The notes beneath the pieces are model-generated. The model searched no databases. It saw nothing but the letters and a program-made list of their open reading frames with translations, and had not been told where the DNA came from. A program made the position numbers and the translations under genes. Shown here piece by piece: positions 50,167 through 58,029 of a stretch of DNA of 64,000 nucleotides. The stretch's first letter is position 1. Every line of letters starts with the position of its first letter. Source of the DNA: DATLGB01 sp964242305 (GTDB taxonomy: Bacteria > Actinomycetota > Thermoleophilia > Solirubrobacterales > Solirubrobacteraceae); the NCBI GenBank assembly GCA_964242305.1, contig CAXTBB010000018.1, forward strand, positions 1 through 64,000, in the 5' to 3' direction.

Positions 50167-50391
50167 TCAGCCGACGCGTCGCGGGCGCAGGCCCATCGTG
50201 CGCACGCGCGGTGGGAGCGTGTCGAGGTCGTGATGGTCGAGGGCGGCGTACGCCGTCGGCGCCTGACCGACGATCTCCGCGAAGCGCGTGCTGAACGAGC
50301 CCAGTGACGTGTAGCCGACGGCCCGGCAGGCGTCGGAGACCGACGCTCCCGCGCGCAGGTACACCAGATCGGCCACGGCCTCGGGCGTCAT
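50167..50391 (-). pseudogene. AraC-family regulator remnant (second helix-turn-helix only)
   Basis: 74 codons. VADLVYLRAGASVSDACRAV, GYTSLGSFSTRFAEIVGQAP and TAYAAL correspond to the second HTH of AraC proteins. The first HTH, ligand domain and linker are absent, and the upstream DNA belongs to the VOC gene, with which the ATG overlaps (ATGA). Either a truncated remnant or a very small regulator. The C-terminal tail (LPPRVRTMGLRPRRVG) is of low quality. Confidence 0.55.
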
Positions 50392-50786
50392 GCCCGGGCG
50401 ATGCGCACGAGGTTGCCGGACGGGTCGCGGACCGCGCAGTCACGGACCCCCCCAGAACCGGTCCTCCGGCTCGGACAGCACCTCGGCGCCCGACGCCTTC
50501 AGCGCAGCGAACGTCGCGTCGAGGTCGTCACTGCGGAAGATGGCCGCCTGCAGCGATCCCTGGGTGACGATGGCCAGCAGGGCGTCGCCCTCCTTCGGAG
50601 AGCGCCCGCCGTGAGGATGCGAGAGGACGATGCCGACGTCCCGCCCCGGCGCGCCGACGGTCACCCAGCGATAGCCGTTCGACGAGACGTCGTTGCGCAC
50701 CTCCAGCCCCAGCGCGTCCCGGAGAAGGCCAGCGCCGCCTCCGGATCGTGCACGGACATGAACATCGTCGCGACGGTCACGGACAT
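50388..50786 (-). pseudogene. VOC (glyoxalase/bleomycin resistance fold) protein with two compensating frameshifts
   Basis: Begins MSVTVATMFMSVHDPEAALA at 50786. After AF the frame shifts and coding resumes as RDALGLEVRNDVSSNGYRW, LSHPHGGRSPKEGDALLA, AIFRSDDLDATFAALKASG, AEVLSEPEDRFWGG. In a run of seven G (50445-50451, C on the plus strand) it shifts again to VRDCAVRDPSGNLVRIARA and stops. The total of 399 bases divides by three, consistent with one lost and one gained base. VOC proteins bind metals or small toxins. A homopolymer is involved, so sequencing error is possible. Confidence 0.7.
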
Positions 50787-50797
50787 GCGCCCGGAAC

Positions 50798-51826
50798 CTA
50801 AGCCGCCGCCCAGCCGCCCATCACGTCGGCCTCCTGGCGGCCGAGAACGGGGTGGAACTCGATCGCCGGGGAGTTGCGGCTCGCCGGGGTGACACGGCCC
50901 AGCGCCTCGGCCATCGCGCGGACGTGGTGGGGGCCACCGCCGCAGCAGATGCCGATGTAGTCGACGCCGAGGTCGCTTGCGTGCTCGGCGAACGCCGCCA
51001 TCTCGTAGCGCGAGCAGGCGAAGCACTCGAGCTCGATCGGGAAGGCGCGGCGCCCGTCCTCGTGGGTGAGCGACTCGAAGGCCGGGACTGCGGTCGAGGT
51101 CCGGTACGGGACGGGCTGGGTCGCGACCGCGCAGTCGACGGCGCCGCGGACCTGCGCGAGCAGCGGCAGCATCGTCTCCGGGCCGCGTGAGCAGTTGAGG
51201 CCGACGATCGTCGCGCCCGCGTCGGCGAGCATCTTGCACGCCGTGACGTAGTCGTAGCCGTCGTAGGTGTGCGTCGGGTGCACGCTGGCGAACGTGACCA
51301 TCGCGTCGAGGCCGAAGGACTGGCAGACCTCGAGGCCGATCAGCGCCTCCTCGGCGAAGTCGTTCGTCTCGGCGACGACGAAGTCGACCCCCTCCTCGAC
51401 CGCCCAGCCGAGCTGCTCCTCGTACTGCGCGCGGACGATCGCACCTGTGCGCTTGGCGTCCTGCGGGTCGTAGGACCACGTGTTGCAGATGTTGGCCGCG
51501 ACGAGCGCGCCGCCCTCGGCCGCGACGGTGTTGGCCATGCGGACCGCGGAGCGGTTCATCTCCTCCAGGTCACCCGCGCGGCCGACGACGGCGAGCTTGT
51601 CCCGGTGCGCGTAGTAGGTCAGCGCGACCATCACGTCCGACCCCGCGTTCAGGAACTCGCGGTGCAACTGCAGGACGGCCTCGGGCGCGTCGAGGAGCAC
51701 CTCGGGCACGAACGGGCCGGCCTTGACGTAGCCGCGGCGCTCGAGCTCGAAGATGTAGCCCTCGGCGCCGAGGACGATGCCGTCAGAGAGACGTTGCTGC
51801 AGGGTCCGGGACGACGGTCGAGTCAT
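50798..51826 (-). CDS. homocysteine S-methyltransferase family protein (BHMT/MHT-like)
   Basis: 342 residues from ATG 51826, fixed by AGGAGG about 7 bases upstream; GTG 51835 is too close to that site. TIM-barrel with the three zinc cysteines: VGLNCSRG and DYIGICCGGG. Also NAGSDVMVALTYYAHRDKL and ALVAANICNTWSYDP. Transfers a methyl group from betaine or S-methylmethionine-like donors to homocysteine. Its start lies 44 bp inside the preceding oxidase gene, so translation is coupled. Last gene of the LacI-controlled operon. Confidence 0.87.
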   Translation of the reverse strand: MTRPSSRTLQQRLSDGIVLGAEGYIFELERRGYVKAGPFVPEVLLDAPEAVLQLHREFLNAGSDVMVALTYYAHRDKLAVVGRAGDLEEMNRSAVRMANTVAAEGGALVAANICNTWSYDPQDAKRTGAIVRAQYEEQLGWAVEEGVDFVVAETNDFAEEALIGLEVCQSFGLDAMVTFASVHPTHTYDGYDYVTACKMLADAGATIVGLNCSRGPETMLPLLAQVRGAVDCAVATQPVPYRTSTAVPAFESLTHEDGRRAFPIELECFACSRYEMAAFAEHASDLGVDYIGICCGGGPHHVRAMAEALGRVTPASRNSPAIEFHPVLGRQEADVMGGWAAA

Positions 51827-52973
51827 GGCCCGCACCTCCTTTCGCGAAACGGACGGGGTCGAAGCGGTCGATGTCGTAGACGGTGCCGTCCTGGAGGGCG
51901 AGCTCGGAGAGCACGCGGCCCACCCAGGGCGCGAACTTGTAGCCGGTGCCGCGCCAGCCGACGCCGACGTAGGCGTTGGCGAAGCCGGGGATGGCGCCCA
52001 GCACGAAGTCGTCGTCGGCGACGAGGTCGTAGTCGCAGCCGTCCGTGTCGGTGACGGCGTCGGAGGGCGCGTTGCGCAGGCCCGGCATGCACAGCTCGAC
52101 GAAGCGGTCGATGCCGTCGATCTCCGTGGTCGTGCGGGGCAGGTCGGGCGGGTGGTAGTAGCCGATCTTGATCTTGTCGATGAGCCCGTCGACGATCGGA
52201 TGGCAGTAGATGCCGGCGTCGAGGTAGGCGATCACCGGCATGACGTCGGAGGTGAAGGGCGACGGATCGGCGGGGGAGAAGTAGCGCGCCTCCACCGGGC
52301 GGTCCTTCGTGATCGGGACGTCGAGGTCGGCGCCCTCCATGCGGTCGAGGATCTCGTTGGTGCCGTGCCCGGCGGTGACGACGAGCGCCCGCGCGGTGAA
52401 CTGGTCGCCGTCGGTGACGACGCGGATGGCGCCGCCGTCCTGGACGACGTAGCGGATTTCGAGGCCTTCGTGAATGCGGACGCCGCGTTCGTGCAGGGTG
52501 CGCGTGAGCGCCGCGGTCACCGCGCGCAGGTCGACCACGCCGCCGTCGACGTCGTTGTGGGCGAGGTCGGCGTCGAGGTAGGGGAAGCGCTCGGTGAGCG
52601 CGTCTCCCTCGAAGGACTCCGTCGGCAGGCCGAGCGCGACGAGCGTCTCGAAGGAGAGCTGCGCGTAGGTCCCGGCGAGGTCGGGCGTCACCGAGCGCTT
52701 GGCGATGTTCATGCACCCGCAGCGGACGAGCGCCTTGGTGCCGGTCGCCGCCTCGAAGTCGCCCCACAGCCGGTAGGCCTCACGGGCGAAGCGGGCGTAC
52801 GTCGAGTCGAGGTAGTCGTGTCGGTAGGAGCGGGTGCGGCCGAAGGAGGCGGTCATCGGGTCGCCGATCCGGCCGCGCTCGAGCACGACGACGTCCGGGA
52901 AGCGCTCCGAGGCGTGGTAGGCCGTCATCAGCCCCATCACGCCGCCGCCGATCACGATCAGGTCGCCGGTCAC
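51783..52973 (-). CDS. FAD-dependent oxidoreductase, DAO family (sarcosine oxidase / N-methyl amino acid oxidase type)
   Basis: 396 residues from GTG 52973 (GTGA overlap with the cupin gene). Rossmann motif LIVIGGGVMGLMTAYHASE (5-23) with a downstream acidic residue VVVLERG, SFGRTRSYRHDYLDSTYARF, DGGVVDLRAVTAALTRTL, ALVVTAGHGTNEILDRM and the FAD-end motif PGFANAYVGVGWRGTGYKFA. Most like monomeric sarcosine oxidase / N-methyltryptophan oxidase: oxidative N-demethylation giving H2O2 and formaldehyde. The following methyltransferase suggests a methylated amine substrate. Confidence 0.87.
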   Translation of the reverse strand: MTGDLIVIGGGVMGLMTAYHASERFPDVVVLERGRIGDPMTASFGRTRSYRHDYLDSTYARFAREAYRLWGDFEAATGTKALVRCGCMNIAKRSVTPDLAGTYAQLSFETLVALGLPTESFEGDALTERFPYLDADLAHNDVDGGVVDLRAVTAALTRTLHERGVRIHEGLEIRYVVQDGGAIRVVTDGDQFTARALVVTAGHGTNEILDRMEGADLDVPITKDRPVEARYFSPADPSPFTSDVMPVIAYLDAGIYCHPIVDGLIDKIKIGYYHPPDLPRTTTEIDGIDRFVELCMPGLRNAPSDAVTDTDGCDYDLVADDDFVLGAIPGFANAYVGVGWRGTGYKFAPWVGRVLSELALQDGTVYDIDRFDPVRFAKGGAGHDSTVVPDPAATSL

Positions 52974-53476
52974 GCCAGGGCCTCCTCGAGCGGGCGGAGC
53001 TCGTCCGCGTAGGAGACCGATTGCCGGTGCAGCGCGCCCGCGGCGTCGAGGGAGTACTGACCAAGGCGCCACAGCGGCGGCGAGTAGGCGTGGATGGAGA
53101 CGGCGGTGCCGGTCTCGCAGGTGATGCGGTGGATGCGCGTCGGGTCGAAGGTGAAGCCGGCCCCGGCCGCGTGCTCGCGGCGGCGCTCGGGGCGGTTGAC
53201 GCAGAGCGCACGTTCGACGAGCGCCCCGGAGACGACGTGGACCGCTCCCGACGAGGTGTCGTGGTCGTGCCAGCCGGTGTCGTTGCCGGGCCGCCAGAAG
53301 ATCGCCCAGACATCGACGCTGGCGTCGCGGTGCAGCGAGGCGTAGGTGCGGGTCGCGGCGTCGGGATCGATGTGGGGCTCCCACAGCTCCCCGCGCGCGG
53401 CGACGTTGGCGACGAGGCGCTCCAGCTCGGGTTCGCTCAGCGGGCGTCCTTCGAGGTCGGGGATCGCGTAGGTCAA
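52970..53476 (-). CDS. cysteine dioxygenase-like cupin
   Basis: 168 residues from TTG 53476, which overlaps the upstream stop (TTGA) and has GGAGGTG 6-8 bases before it. Type I cysteine dioxygenase features: LHRDASVDVWAIFWRPGNDT, GWHDHDTSSGAVHVVSGAL (HxH iron ligands) and RIHRITCETGTAVSIHAYSP (third His, then the His of the active site). Members oxidise thiols such as cysteine or 3-mercaptopropionate to sulfinates. Its presence between an amidohydrolase and an amine oxidase is unusual and points to a substrate with both S and N groups (inference). Confidence 0.85.
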   Translation of the reverse strand: MTYAIPDLEGRPLSEPELERLVANVAARGELWEPHIDPDAATRTYASLHRDASVDVWAIFWRPGNDTGWHDHDTSSGAVHVVSGALVERALCVNRPERRREHAAGAGFTFDPTRIHRITCETGTAVSIHAYSPPLWRLGQYSLDAAGALHRQSVSYADELRPLEEALA

Positions 53477-54339
53477 GCGGGCACCTCCTCCAGGACGCCG
53501 GCGAAGAGGCGATCCGGGTTGCTGGAACCGATGGCGTGCGCGGCGGCTTCGTCGATGATCAGCGGCGCCGGGGTGGCGTAGGGGCGGTCGGAGCCGTGAC
53601 AGACGACGTCGATCCCGAGGACGCGGATGACGGCGTCGACGGCCTGCGTCCCGTACGTCGAGGTCTCGACGAAGGTGAGCGGGTCGACGGGCGACGTGTG
53701 GCCGCCGCGGGCGCGGAAGCGCTCGCCGTGGAGCGGGCCGAGACCGGCGAGCGCGCCGAAGCAGACGGGCAGATCCGGGAAGCGGGCCCGGCCGCCGTCG
53801 GCCCATGCCCACCAGGCCGCGTGCAGCTGGCTGACGTACGGGACGACGGGCGCCCACCAGTCCAGCCGCGGGGCGCCGGAGAAGGGACCGGGGTGGACGA
53901 GCAGCGGGCGATCGCCGAGGGTCTCCAGCAGCGGGGCGAGGCGCTCGAACGAGCCGGGGGCGGAGAGGAGGTCGGCGGCCAGCTCGAGGCCGACGGCGCC
54001 GGCGTCGAGCGCCTCTTTGAGCGCGACTGGGTCACGCCCGGTCGCCCACACGCGGAAGGGCAGGCCGAGTGCGAGCGCTCCCTCGTGCCAGGCGGCGGCG
54101 AGCGCCGCCGCCTCGGTCTCGGGGAGGCGGTCGATGCCCAGGGCGGCGGACGCGGCGATGGCGATCAGGTCATGGCCCTCGGCCGCGCGCGTGTCCGGGT
54201 CGTGGTCGGCCGGGTCGATGACGAACGACTCGCCGGCGAGGTGCAGCACCCAGCCGTCCATGCACGGCGGCTCGGAGCGCGCGCGCAGCGCGGCGAGGAA
54301 GGGGGCGGGCCAGAGGTGTTGGTGGACGTCGGAGGTCAT
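53473..54339 (-). CDS. amidohydrolase-family protein
   Basis: 288 residues. Begins with the HxH-type motif VHQHLWPAPFLAALRA, has PLLVHPGPFSGAPRLDWWAP, HAAWWAWADGGRARFPDLPV, ETSTYGTQAVDAVIRVLGID and VCHGSDRPYATPA (His and Asp). This resembles amidohydrolase-2 (ACMSD-like) hydrolases/decarboxylases. The first gene of the operon, starting 7 bp from the triple operator; regulated by the divergent LacI protein. Substrate unknown. Confidence 0.82.
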   Translation of the reverse strand: MTSDVHQHLWPAPFLAALRARSEPPCMDGWVLHLAGESFVIDPADHDPDTRAAEGHDLIAIAASAALGIDRLPETEAAALAAAWHEGALALGLPFRVWATGRDPVALKEALDAGAVGLELAADLLSAPGSFERLAPLLETLGDRPLLVHPGPFSGAPRLDWWAPVVPYVSQLHAAWWAWADGGRARFPDLPVCFGALAGLGPLHGERFRARGGHTSPVDPLTFVETSTYGTQAVDAVIRVLGIDVVCHGSDRPYATPAPLIIDEAAAHAIGSSNPDRLFAGVLEEVPA

Positions 54340-54345
54340 GAAGGG

Positions 54346-54383
54346 TGAAGCGGTTCACTGAAGCGATTCAGTGAACCGTTTCA
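54346..54383. promoter_or_regulatory. three abutting LacI-type operators
   Basis: TGAAGCGGTTCA (54346-54357), TGAAGCGATTCA (54359-54370) and TGAACCGTTTCA (54372-54383): three 12-bp copies of the LacI consensus TGAANCGNTTCA with CG centre, each separated by one base, so the period is 13 bp. The whole block is also a 17-bp-arm inverted repeat with one mismatch around the middle site. Located between the divergent amidohydrolase and lacI-type genes, so it should control both. Confidence 0.85.
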
Positions 54384-54453
54384 ACTGTACAGCAGAGTTG
54401 GGACCGGATCCATTGGACACTTGGCGAGAATCAAGCCGCTACGGTTCGCCCAC

Positions 54454-55458
54454 GTGGCCTCGCGCCGACGCGTCACCCTCAAGGACGTCGCTGCGGCAAC
54501 GGACCTCTCGCCCGCCGCGGTGTCCTATGCCCTGCGCGGGGTGCAGACATCGGCGGAGACGCAGGTGCGCGTCAAGGCGGCCGCCGATCAGCTCGGCTAC
54601 ACGGGCAACGCCGTCGCTCGCGCGCTCTCCCGCGGTCGCACCGGGCTCGTCGGCGTCATGGCCGCCTCGCTGCAGGACCTCGGCGAGCAGTCGTTCGTGG
54701 CTGCGATCGGCCAGGCCCTCGAGCGACAGGACCTGCACATGGTCCTCGTCGATTCCGGCGGCGACCCGGAGCGCGAGCGCACGCTCGCCGCTCAGCTGGC
54801 CGACCTGATGGTGGACGGTCTCGTGGTGTCGCCGCTCGACCCGTCCGACGAGTCGTGGGAGGCGGTCGGGTCTGCGCTCCCGATCGTCACGGTCGGCGAC
54901 GCGCTGTCGGGGCCGACCGTCGGTGAGGTGCTGTTCGACAATCGCGCGGGCGTCTCGCTGGTCCTCACCCACCTGGCCGAGCTCGGACACACGCGCGTCG
55001 CCGTGCTCACCCCGAGCCGTCCCTCCACGCCGGAGCGGCCCGCCGAGCAGGTCATCGGTGCCGTGTGCAGACGGCTCGGCCTCGAGCCGACCCTGGTCAA
55101 CTCGTCGCATTCGATCGCGGAAGCGACCGACGCCGCTCGAACCGTGCTCGAAGCCGATCCCCGGCCGACCGCCGTCTTCTGCCTGTCCGACTCGATCGCC
55201 TGCGGGGTCTACGCCGCGGCGACGCAGCTCGGGCTGTCGATCCCGGACGACGTCTCGGTGGCCGGCTACGACGACCACCCGATCGCAACCGTCCTCGCGC
55301 CGACGCTCACCACCGTGCTGTGGAACATGGAGGAGCTGGCGAAGTCGGCCAGCGCGCTGCTCGCCGCAGCGGTCGCGGGCAAGCCGCGCCGCGGCGCGCG
55401 CGCGAAGGTGCGCGTCGAGCCCGAACTCGTGCGGCGCGGATCAACCGCCGCGATATAG
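54454..55458 (+). CDS. LacI-family transcriptional regulator
   Basis: 334 residues from GTG 54454 (an in-frame TTG at 54421 would add 11 residues before the usual start). HTH and hinge: VTLKDVAAATDLSPAAVSYA, LRGVQTSAETQVRVKAAADQ, LGYTGNAVARALSRGRTGLV. The periplasmic-binding-like domain contains IGQALERQDLHMVLVDSGGD, EVLFDNRAGVSLVLTHLAEL, AVFCLSDSIACGVYAAATQL and VSVAGYDDHPIATVLAP. Binds DNA as a dimer and senses a small ligand. The triple operator upstream should be its target, including autoregulation. The end overlaps convergent hutI by 18 bp. Confidence 0.93.
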   Translation: MASRRRVTLKDVAAATDLSPAAVSYALRGVQTSAETQVRVKAAADQLGYTGNAVARALSRGRTGLVGVMAASLQDLGEQSFVAAIGQALERQDLHMVLVDSGGDPERERTLAAQLADLMVDGLVVSPLDPSDESWEAVGSALPIVTVGDALSGPTVGEVLFDNRAGVSLVLTHLAELGHTRVAVLTPSRPSTPERPAEQVIGAVCRRLGLEPTLVNSSHSIAEATDAARTVLEADPRPTAVFCLSDSIACGVYAAATQLGLSIPDDVSVAGYDDHPIATVLAPTLTTVLWNMEELAKSASALLAAAVAGKPRRGARAKVRVEPELVRRGSTAAI

Positions 55459-56613
55459 GACGCGGCCGCCGCCGATCGTGGCGGCGACGAGCGGGACGCC
55501 CGGGCGGTAGACGAGGTGAGCGTGGCTCGGAGCCTCGAGGATGACGGCGTCGGCGCGGGCGCCGGGGGAGAGGTGGCCGACGTCCGTGCGCCGCAGCGCT
55601 CTCGCCCCGCCGCGCGTCGCAGCCTGCAATGCCTCGTCGGCGGTCATCTTGAGGTCACGCACGGCGAGCGCGAGGCAGAAGCCCATCGACGTCGTGTAGC
55701 TCGACCCGGGGTTGCAGTTGGTGGCGACGGCGACGGTCGCACCGGCGTCGATGACCCGCCGGGCGTCGGGATAGGGCTGGCGGGTCGAGAAGTCGGTGGC
55801 GGGGAGGAAGGTGGCGACGGTGTCTGAGTCCGCGAGCGCCTCGACGTCCGCGTCGGTCAGGTAGGTGCAGTGGTCGACGGACGCGGCGCCCATCTCGACC
55901 GCGAGCTGAACGCCCGGACCGGGACCGAGCTGGTTGCCGTGGACGCGCAGCCCGAGGCCCGCTTTGGCGCCGGCGGTGAGCACGGCGCGCGACTGGCCTT
56001 CGTCGAAGGCGCCCGTCTCGCAGAACACGTCGATCCACTTCGCGGGCGGCGCGCAGGCCGCCAGCATCTCGGTGCAGACGAGGTCGACGTAGTCGTCCGC
56101 GCGCCCCTCGTACTCCTCCGGGAGCGCGTGGGCGCCGAGGAAGGTGACGTCGTCGGTGAGCTCGGCGGCCACCGCGCACAGCCGCGCCTCGGTCGCCACG
56201 TCGAGCCCGTAGCCCGACTTGATCTCCAGGTGGGTGATGCCGGCCCGGATCGCCTCTTCGCGACGCCGGGCGGCGAGCGCCCTCAGCTCCTCGTGCGTCG
56301 CCGCGCGGGTCGCGGCGGTGGTGACGCGGATGCCGCCGGCGCCGTAGGGCTGTCCGGCCATGCGTGCGGCGAACTCGTCCCCGCGGTCACCCGCGAAGAC
56401 GAGGTGCGTATGACTGTCCACGAAGCCCGGGATCACCGCGCGCCCTTCGGCGTCCAGGTGCTCGTCCCCCGCCGCCCCCGCGCGCTCGACGGCGGCGACC
56501 ACTCCATCTTCGAGCACCAGCGCCGCGTCCGTCACGATCCCGAGCGGCCCCGCCCCGAGCGCCGGGTCGTTGGTGACCAGCCGGCCGATGTTGTCGATGA
56601 CGAGCGCAGTCAC
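55441..56613 (-). CDS. hutI: imidazolonepropionase
   Basis: 390 residues from GTG 56613. Third step of histidine degradation: hydrolysis of 4-imidazolone-5-propanoate to N-formimidoyl-L-glutamate. Motifs: VIPGFVDSHTHLVFAGDRGD (metal HxH), GGIRVTTAATRAATHEEL, ITHLEIKSGYGLDVATEARL, LRVHGNQLGPGPGVQLA, SVDHCTYLTDADVEALADSD and VAVATNCNPGSS. It is separated from hutHU-def-hutF by the methyltransferase and a small gene. The stretch upstream (56614-56876) holds a structured region. Confidence 0.93.
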   Translation of the reverse strand: MTALVIDNIGRLVTNDPALGAGPLGIVTDAALVLEDGVVAAVERAGAAGDEHLDAEGRAVIPGFVDSHTHLVFAGDRGDEFAARMAGQPYGAGGIRVTTAATRAATHEELRALAARRREEAIRAGITHLEIKSGYGLDVATEARLCAVAAELTDDVTFLGAHALPEEYEGRADDYVDLVCTEMLAACAPPAKWIDVFCETGAFDEGQSRAVLTAGAKAGLGLRVHGNQLGPGPGVQLAVEMGAASVDHCTYLTDADVEALADSDTVATFLPATDFSTRQPYPDARRVIDAGATVAVATNCNPGSSYTTSMGFCLALAVRDLKMTADEALQAATRGGARALRRTDVGHLSPGARADAVILEAPSHAHLVYRPGVPLVAATIGGGRVLYRGG

Positions 56614-56713
56614 GTTCGAAGGATCGCCGTGTGGCTCATGGCTCGTTCAGGCTAGGTGCGGGGGGCGTCCCTGGGGCTGGGCTCGCCGCCTGTCGGAATT
56701 TCATTGAGGGAAA

Positions 56714-56857
56714 GCGTGGGCGCCGGCTTCCCCGCCCAGGCGCCCCGCGTCGGTACGGGCTGCTGCTTTCAGGCTCGCGGAGCAGGCCGGCTGGCGCCGG
56801 TTGGGTCGCTAGGGCGACCCTTCGGTCTCACGCTGTACCCCGTTCTTCACTCGGGGT
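56714..56857 (-). ncRNA. candidate structured RNA / leader upstream of hutI
   Basis: Five stem-loops follow one another in about 145 bases: 56714-56750 (GGGCGCC/GGCGCCC with an extended bulged base), 56758-56788 (CTGCT/AGCAG extended), 56787-56800 (CCGGC-TGGC-GCCGG), 56803-56820 (GGGTCGC-TAGG-GCGACCC) and 56837-56857 (ACCCCG/CGGGGT). No supported reading frame. It lies 100-250 bases upstream of the hutI start on the minus strand and 20 bases after the methyltransferase stop. It may be a leader element of hutI, a 3' structure or a separate RNA. It does not resemble tmRNA, RNase P RNA, SRP RNA or a riboswitch I know. Strand is inferred from flanking genes. Confidence 0.4.
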
Positions 56858-56876
56858 CCATAGTCGGGCTTCCGCC

Positions 56877-57383
56877 TCAAAGGGGTAACGAGCGCGCGCG
56901 CCGTCGTGATCGCGGGCGCGGGACGACGGCAGGGACGCTGCGGCAGTAGGCGTCATACGATGCGCCGTACCGGGACCGCAGGGTTGGCTGCTCGTAGACG
57001 ATCACAAAGACGGTCACGGCGACGGTGAAGAGCGCGAGCCAGAGCCCGAGGGCGAGGCTGCGGAAGACGAGGCACTGGCCAGCGATGGCCAGGCCGACAC
57101 CGAGGTACATCGGATTGCGCACATACCGGTAGAGGCCACCGATGACCAGCTCCTCCGTCGGCGCGGTCGGCGCCGGTGTCCCTCGGCCCTCACGAACGAA
57201 GCGCACAAAGCAGTCGGCCACCATCGCCAGCCCGGCGAGCCCGACCAGCACACCAAGCAGGTCAATGGCGTCCCAGCCTGGTGGGGAACCCTCCCAGCTC
57301 GTCGCCAGCCACGGCACCAGCCCGGCCGTCGAGCCGGGGGCGGCGACGAAGAAGACGACGGTCCCCAGCGCCGGATGTCGCAT
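56877..57383 (-). CDS. isoprenylcysteine carboxyl methyltransferase (ICMT/PEMT) family membrane protein
   Basis: 168 residues from ATG 57383. Membrane segments about 6-24, 40-62 and a long hydrophobic pair near 105-140. The cofactor motif region GGLYRYVRNPMYLGVGLAIA and the C-terminal YEQPTLRSRYGASYDAYCRS are hallmarks of this family (RYxRxPxYxG ... E...L...FG..Y..Y). Members methylate lipids or small carboxylates with S-adenosylmethionine, or are of unknown function in bacteria. A basic tail (PRPRSRRRARSL) follows. Confidence 0.87.
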   Translation of the reverse strand: MRHPALGTVVFFVAAPGSTAGLVPWLATSWEGSPPGWDAIDLLGVLVGLAGLAMVADCFVRFVREGRGTPAPTAPTEELVIGGLYRYVRNPMYLGVGLAIAGQCLVFRSLALGLWLALFTVAVTVFVIVYEQPTLRSRYGASYDAYCRSVPAVVPRPRSRRRARSLPL

Positions 57384-57630
57384 GCCGACACCGTAACGTC
57401 GCACGGCCGGTCAAGCCCACGACCCACTCTTGGTGGCGCGACCCGTTCGCCGAAGTCGGCTCCTGGCTTTGCCTCGACGCAGCAGGAGCGTCACTCGCGA
57501 AGGGGCCGCCGCGCGGCCGTAGCTACCCTTTCTGGCGAGGTCGCGCGTCCGCCGGCCAACACCATGCCCAGCGGCGTCGGCGTCGTGCGAAGTTGCACCG
57601 CGTTCCGCCTGCACGACCTGGAGGCCAACC
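57384..57630. other. intergenic stretch, no gene seen
   Basis: Divergent upstream region of the methyltransferase and the small 57631 gene. Only low-quality frames; presumably promoters. No motif identified. Confidence 0.4.
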
Positions 57631-57837
57631 TTGGGTGGCAAGAAGAAGACGACGTTCGCGAAGCTGAACCGCGAAGCGAAGGTACGCGAAAAGCGCCAAG
57701 AGAGGGGCATCCGCAAGGAGCAGCGGCTTCGCGCGGCTGACGCCGGCGATGAGACGCAGCACGAGGCGGAGGACCTCAGTCACCTCGACGTGCCCTTCGT
57801 CGCGGGCGTCGAGCCCGAAGTCACCGTCAAGCGGTAA
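57631..57837 (+). CDS. small basic/acidic conserved protein
   Basis: 68 residues from TTG 57631, with GGAGG about 8 bases upstream. The start is strongly basic: GGKKKTTFAKLNREAKVREK, RQERGIRKEQRL; the end is acidic and hydrophobic (DETQHEAEDLSHLDVPFVAG). The G(G/S)KKKTTFAKLNRE pattern is one I associate with small conserved proteins of Thermoleophilia and other actinobacteria; the function is unknown. Nucleic-acid or ribosome association is a guess. From 57838 to 58029 nothing is seen. Confidence 0.6.
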   Translation: MGGKKKTTFAKLNREAKVREKRQERGIRKEQRLRAADAGDETQHEAEDLSHLDVPFVAGVEPEVTVKR

Positions 57838-58029
57838 CCGCACGTCGTAGCCGTAGACCCGCTCCCGAGACGTCAAATCCCTGCCGCTCCAAACTCAGGA
57901 GTGGCAGCGACTTCTCCCGCGCTGCTGAGACGGGTGCGTCACGTGCGGCCACCGCGACCCGGGATCCGTCAACACCGCCGGCGCGAGACGAGCTTGGCGA
58001 TGTCGTAGTCCGGACGCGGATGACCTTCG

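Noticed and set aside
56714..56857. Identification as tmRNA, RNase P RNA or SRP RNA
   Set aside because: No tmRNA tag frame or CCA-type end, no RNase P P4 motifs and no SRP GGAA/AGCA core could be seen.
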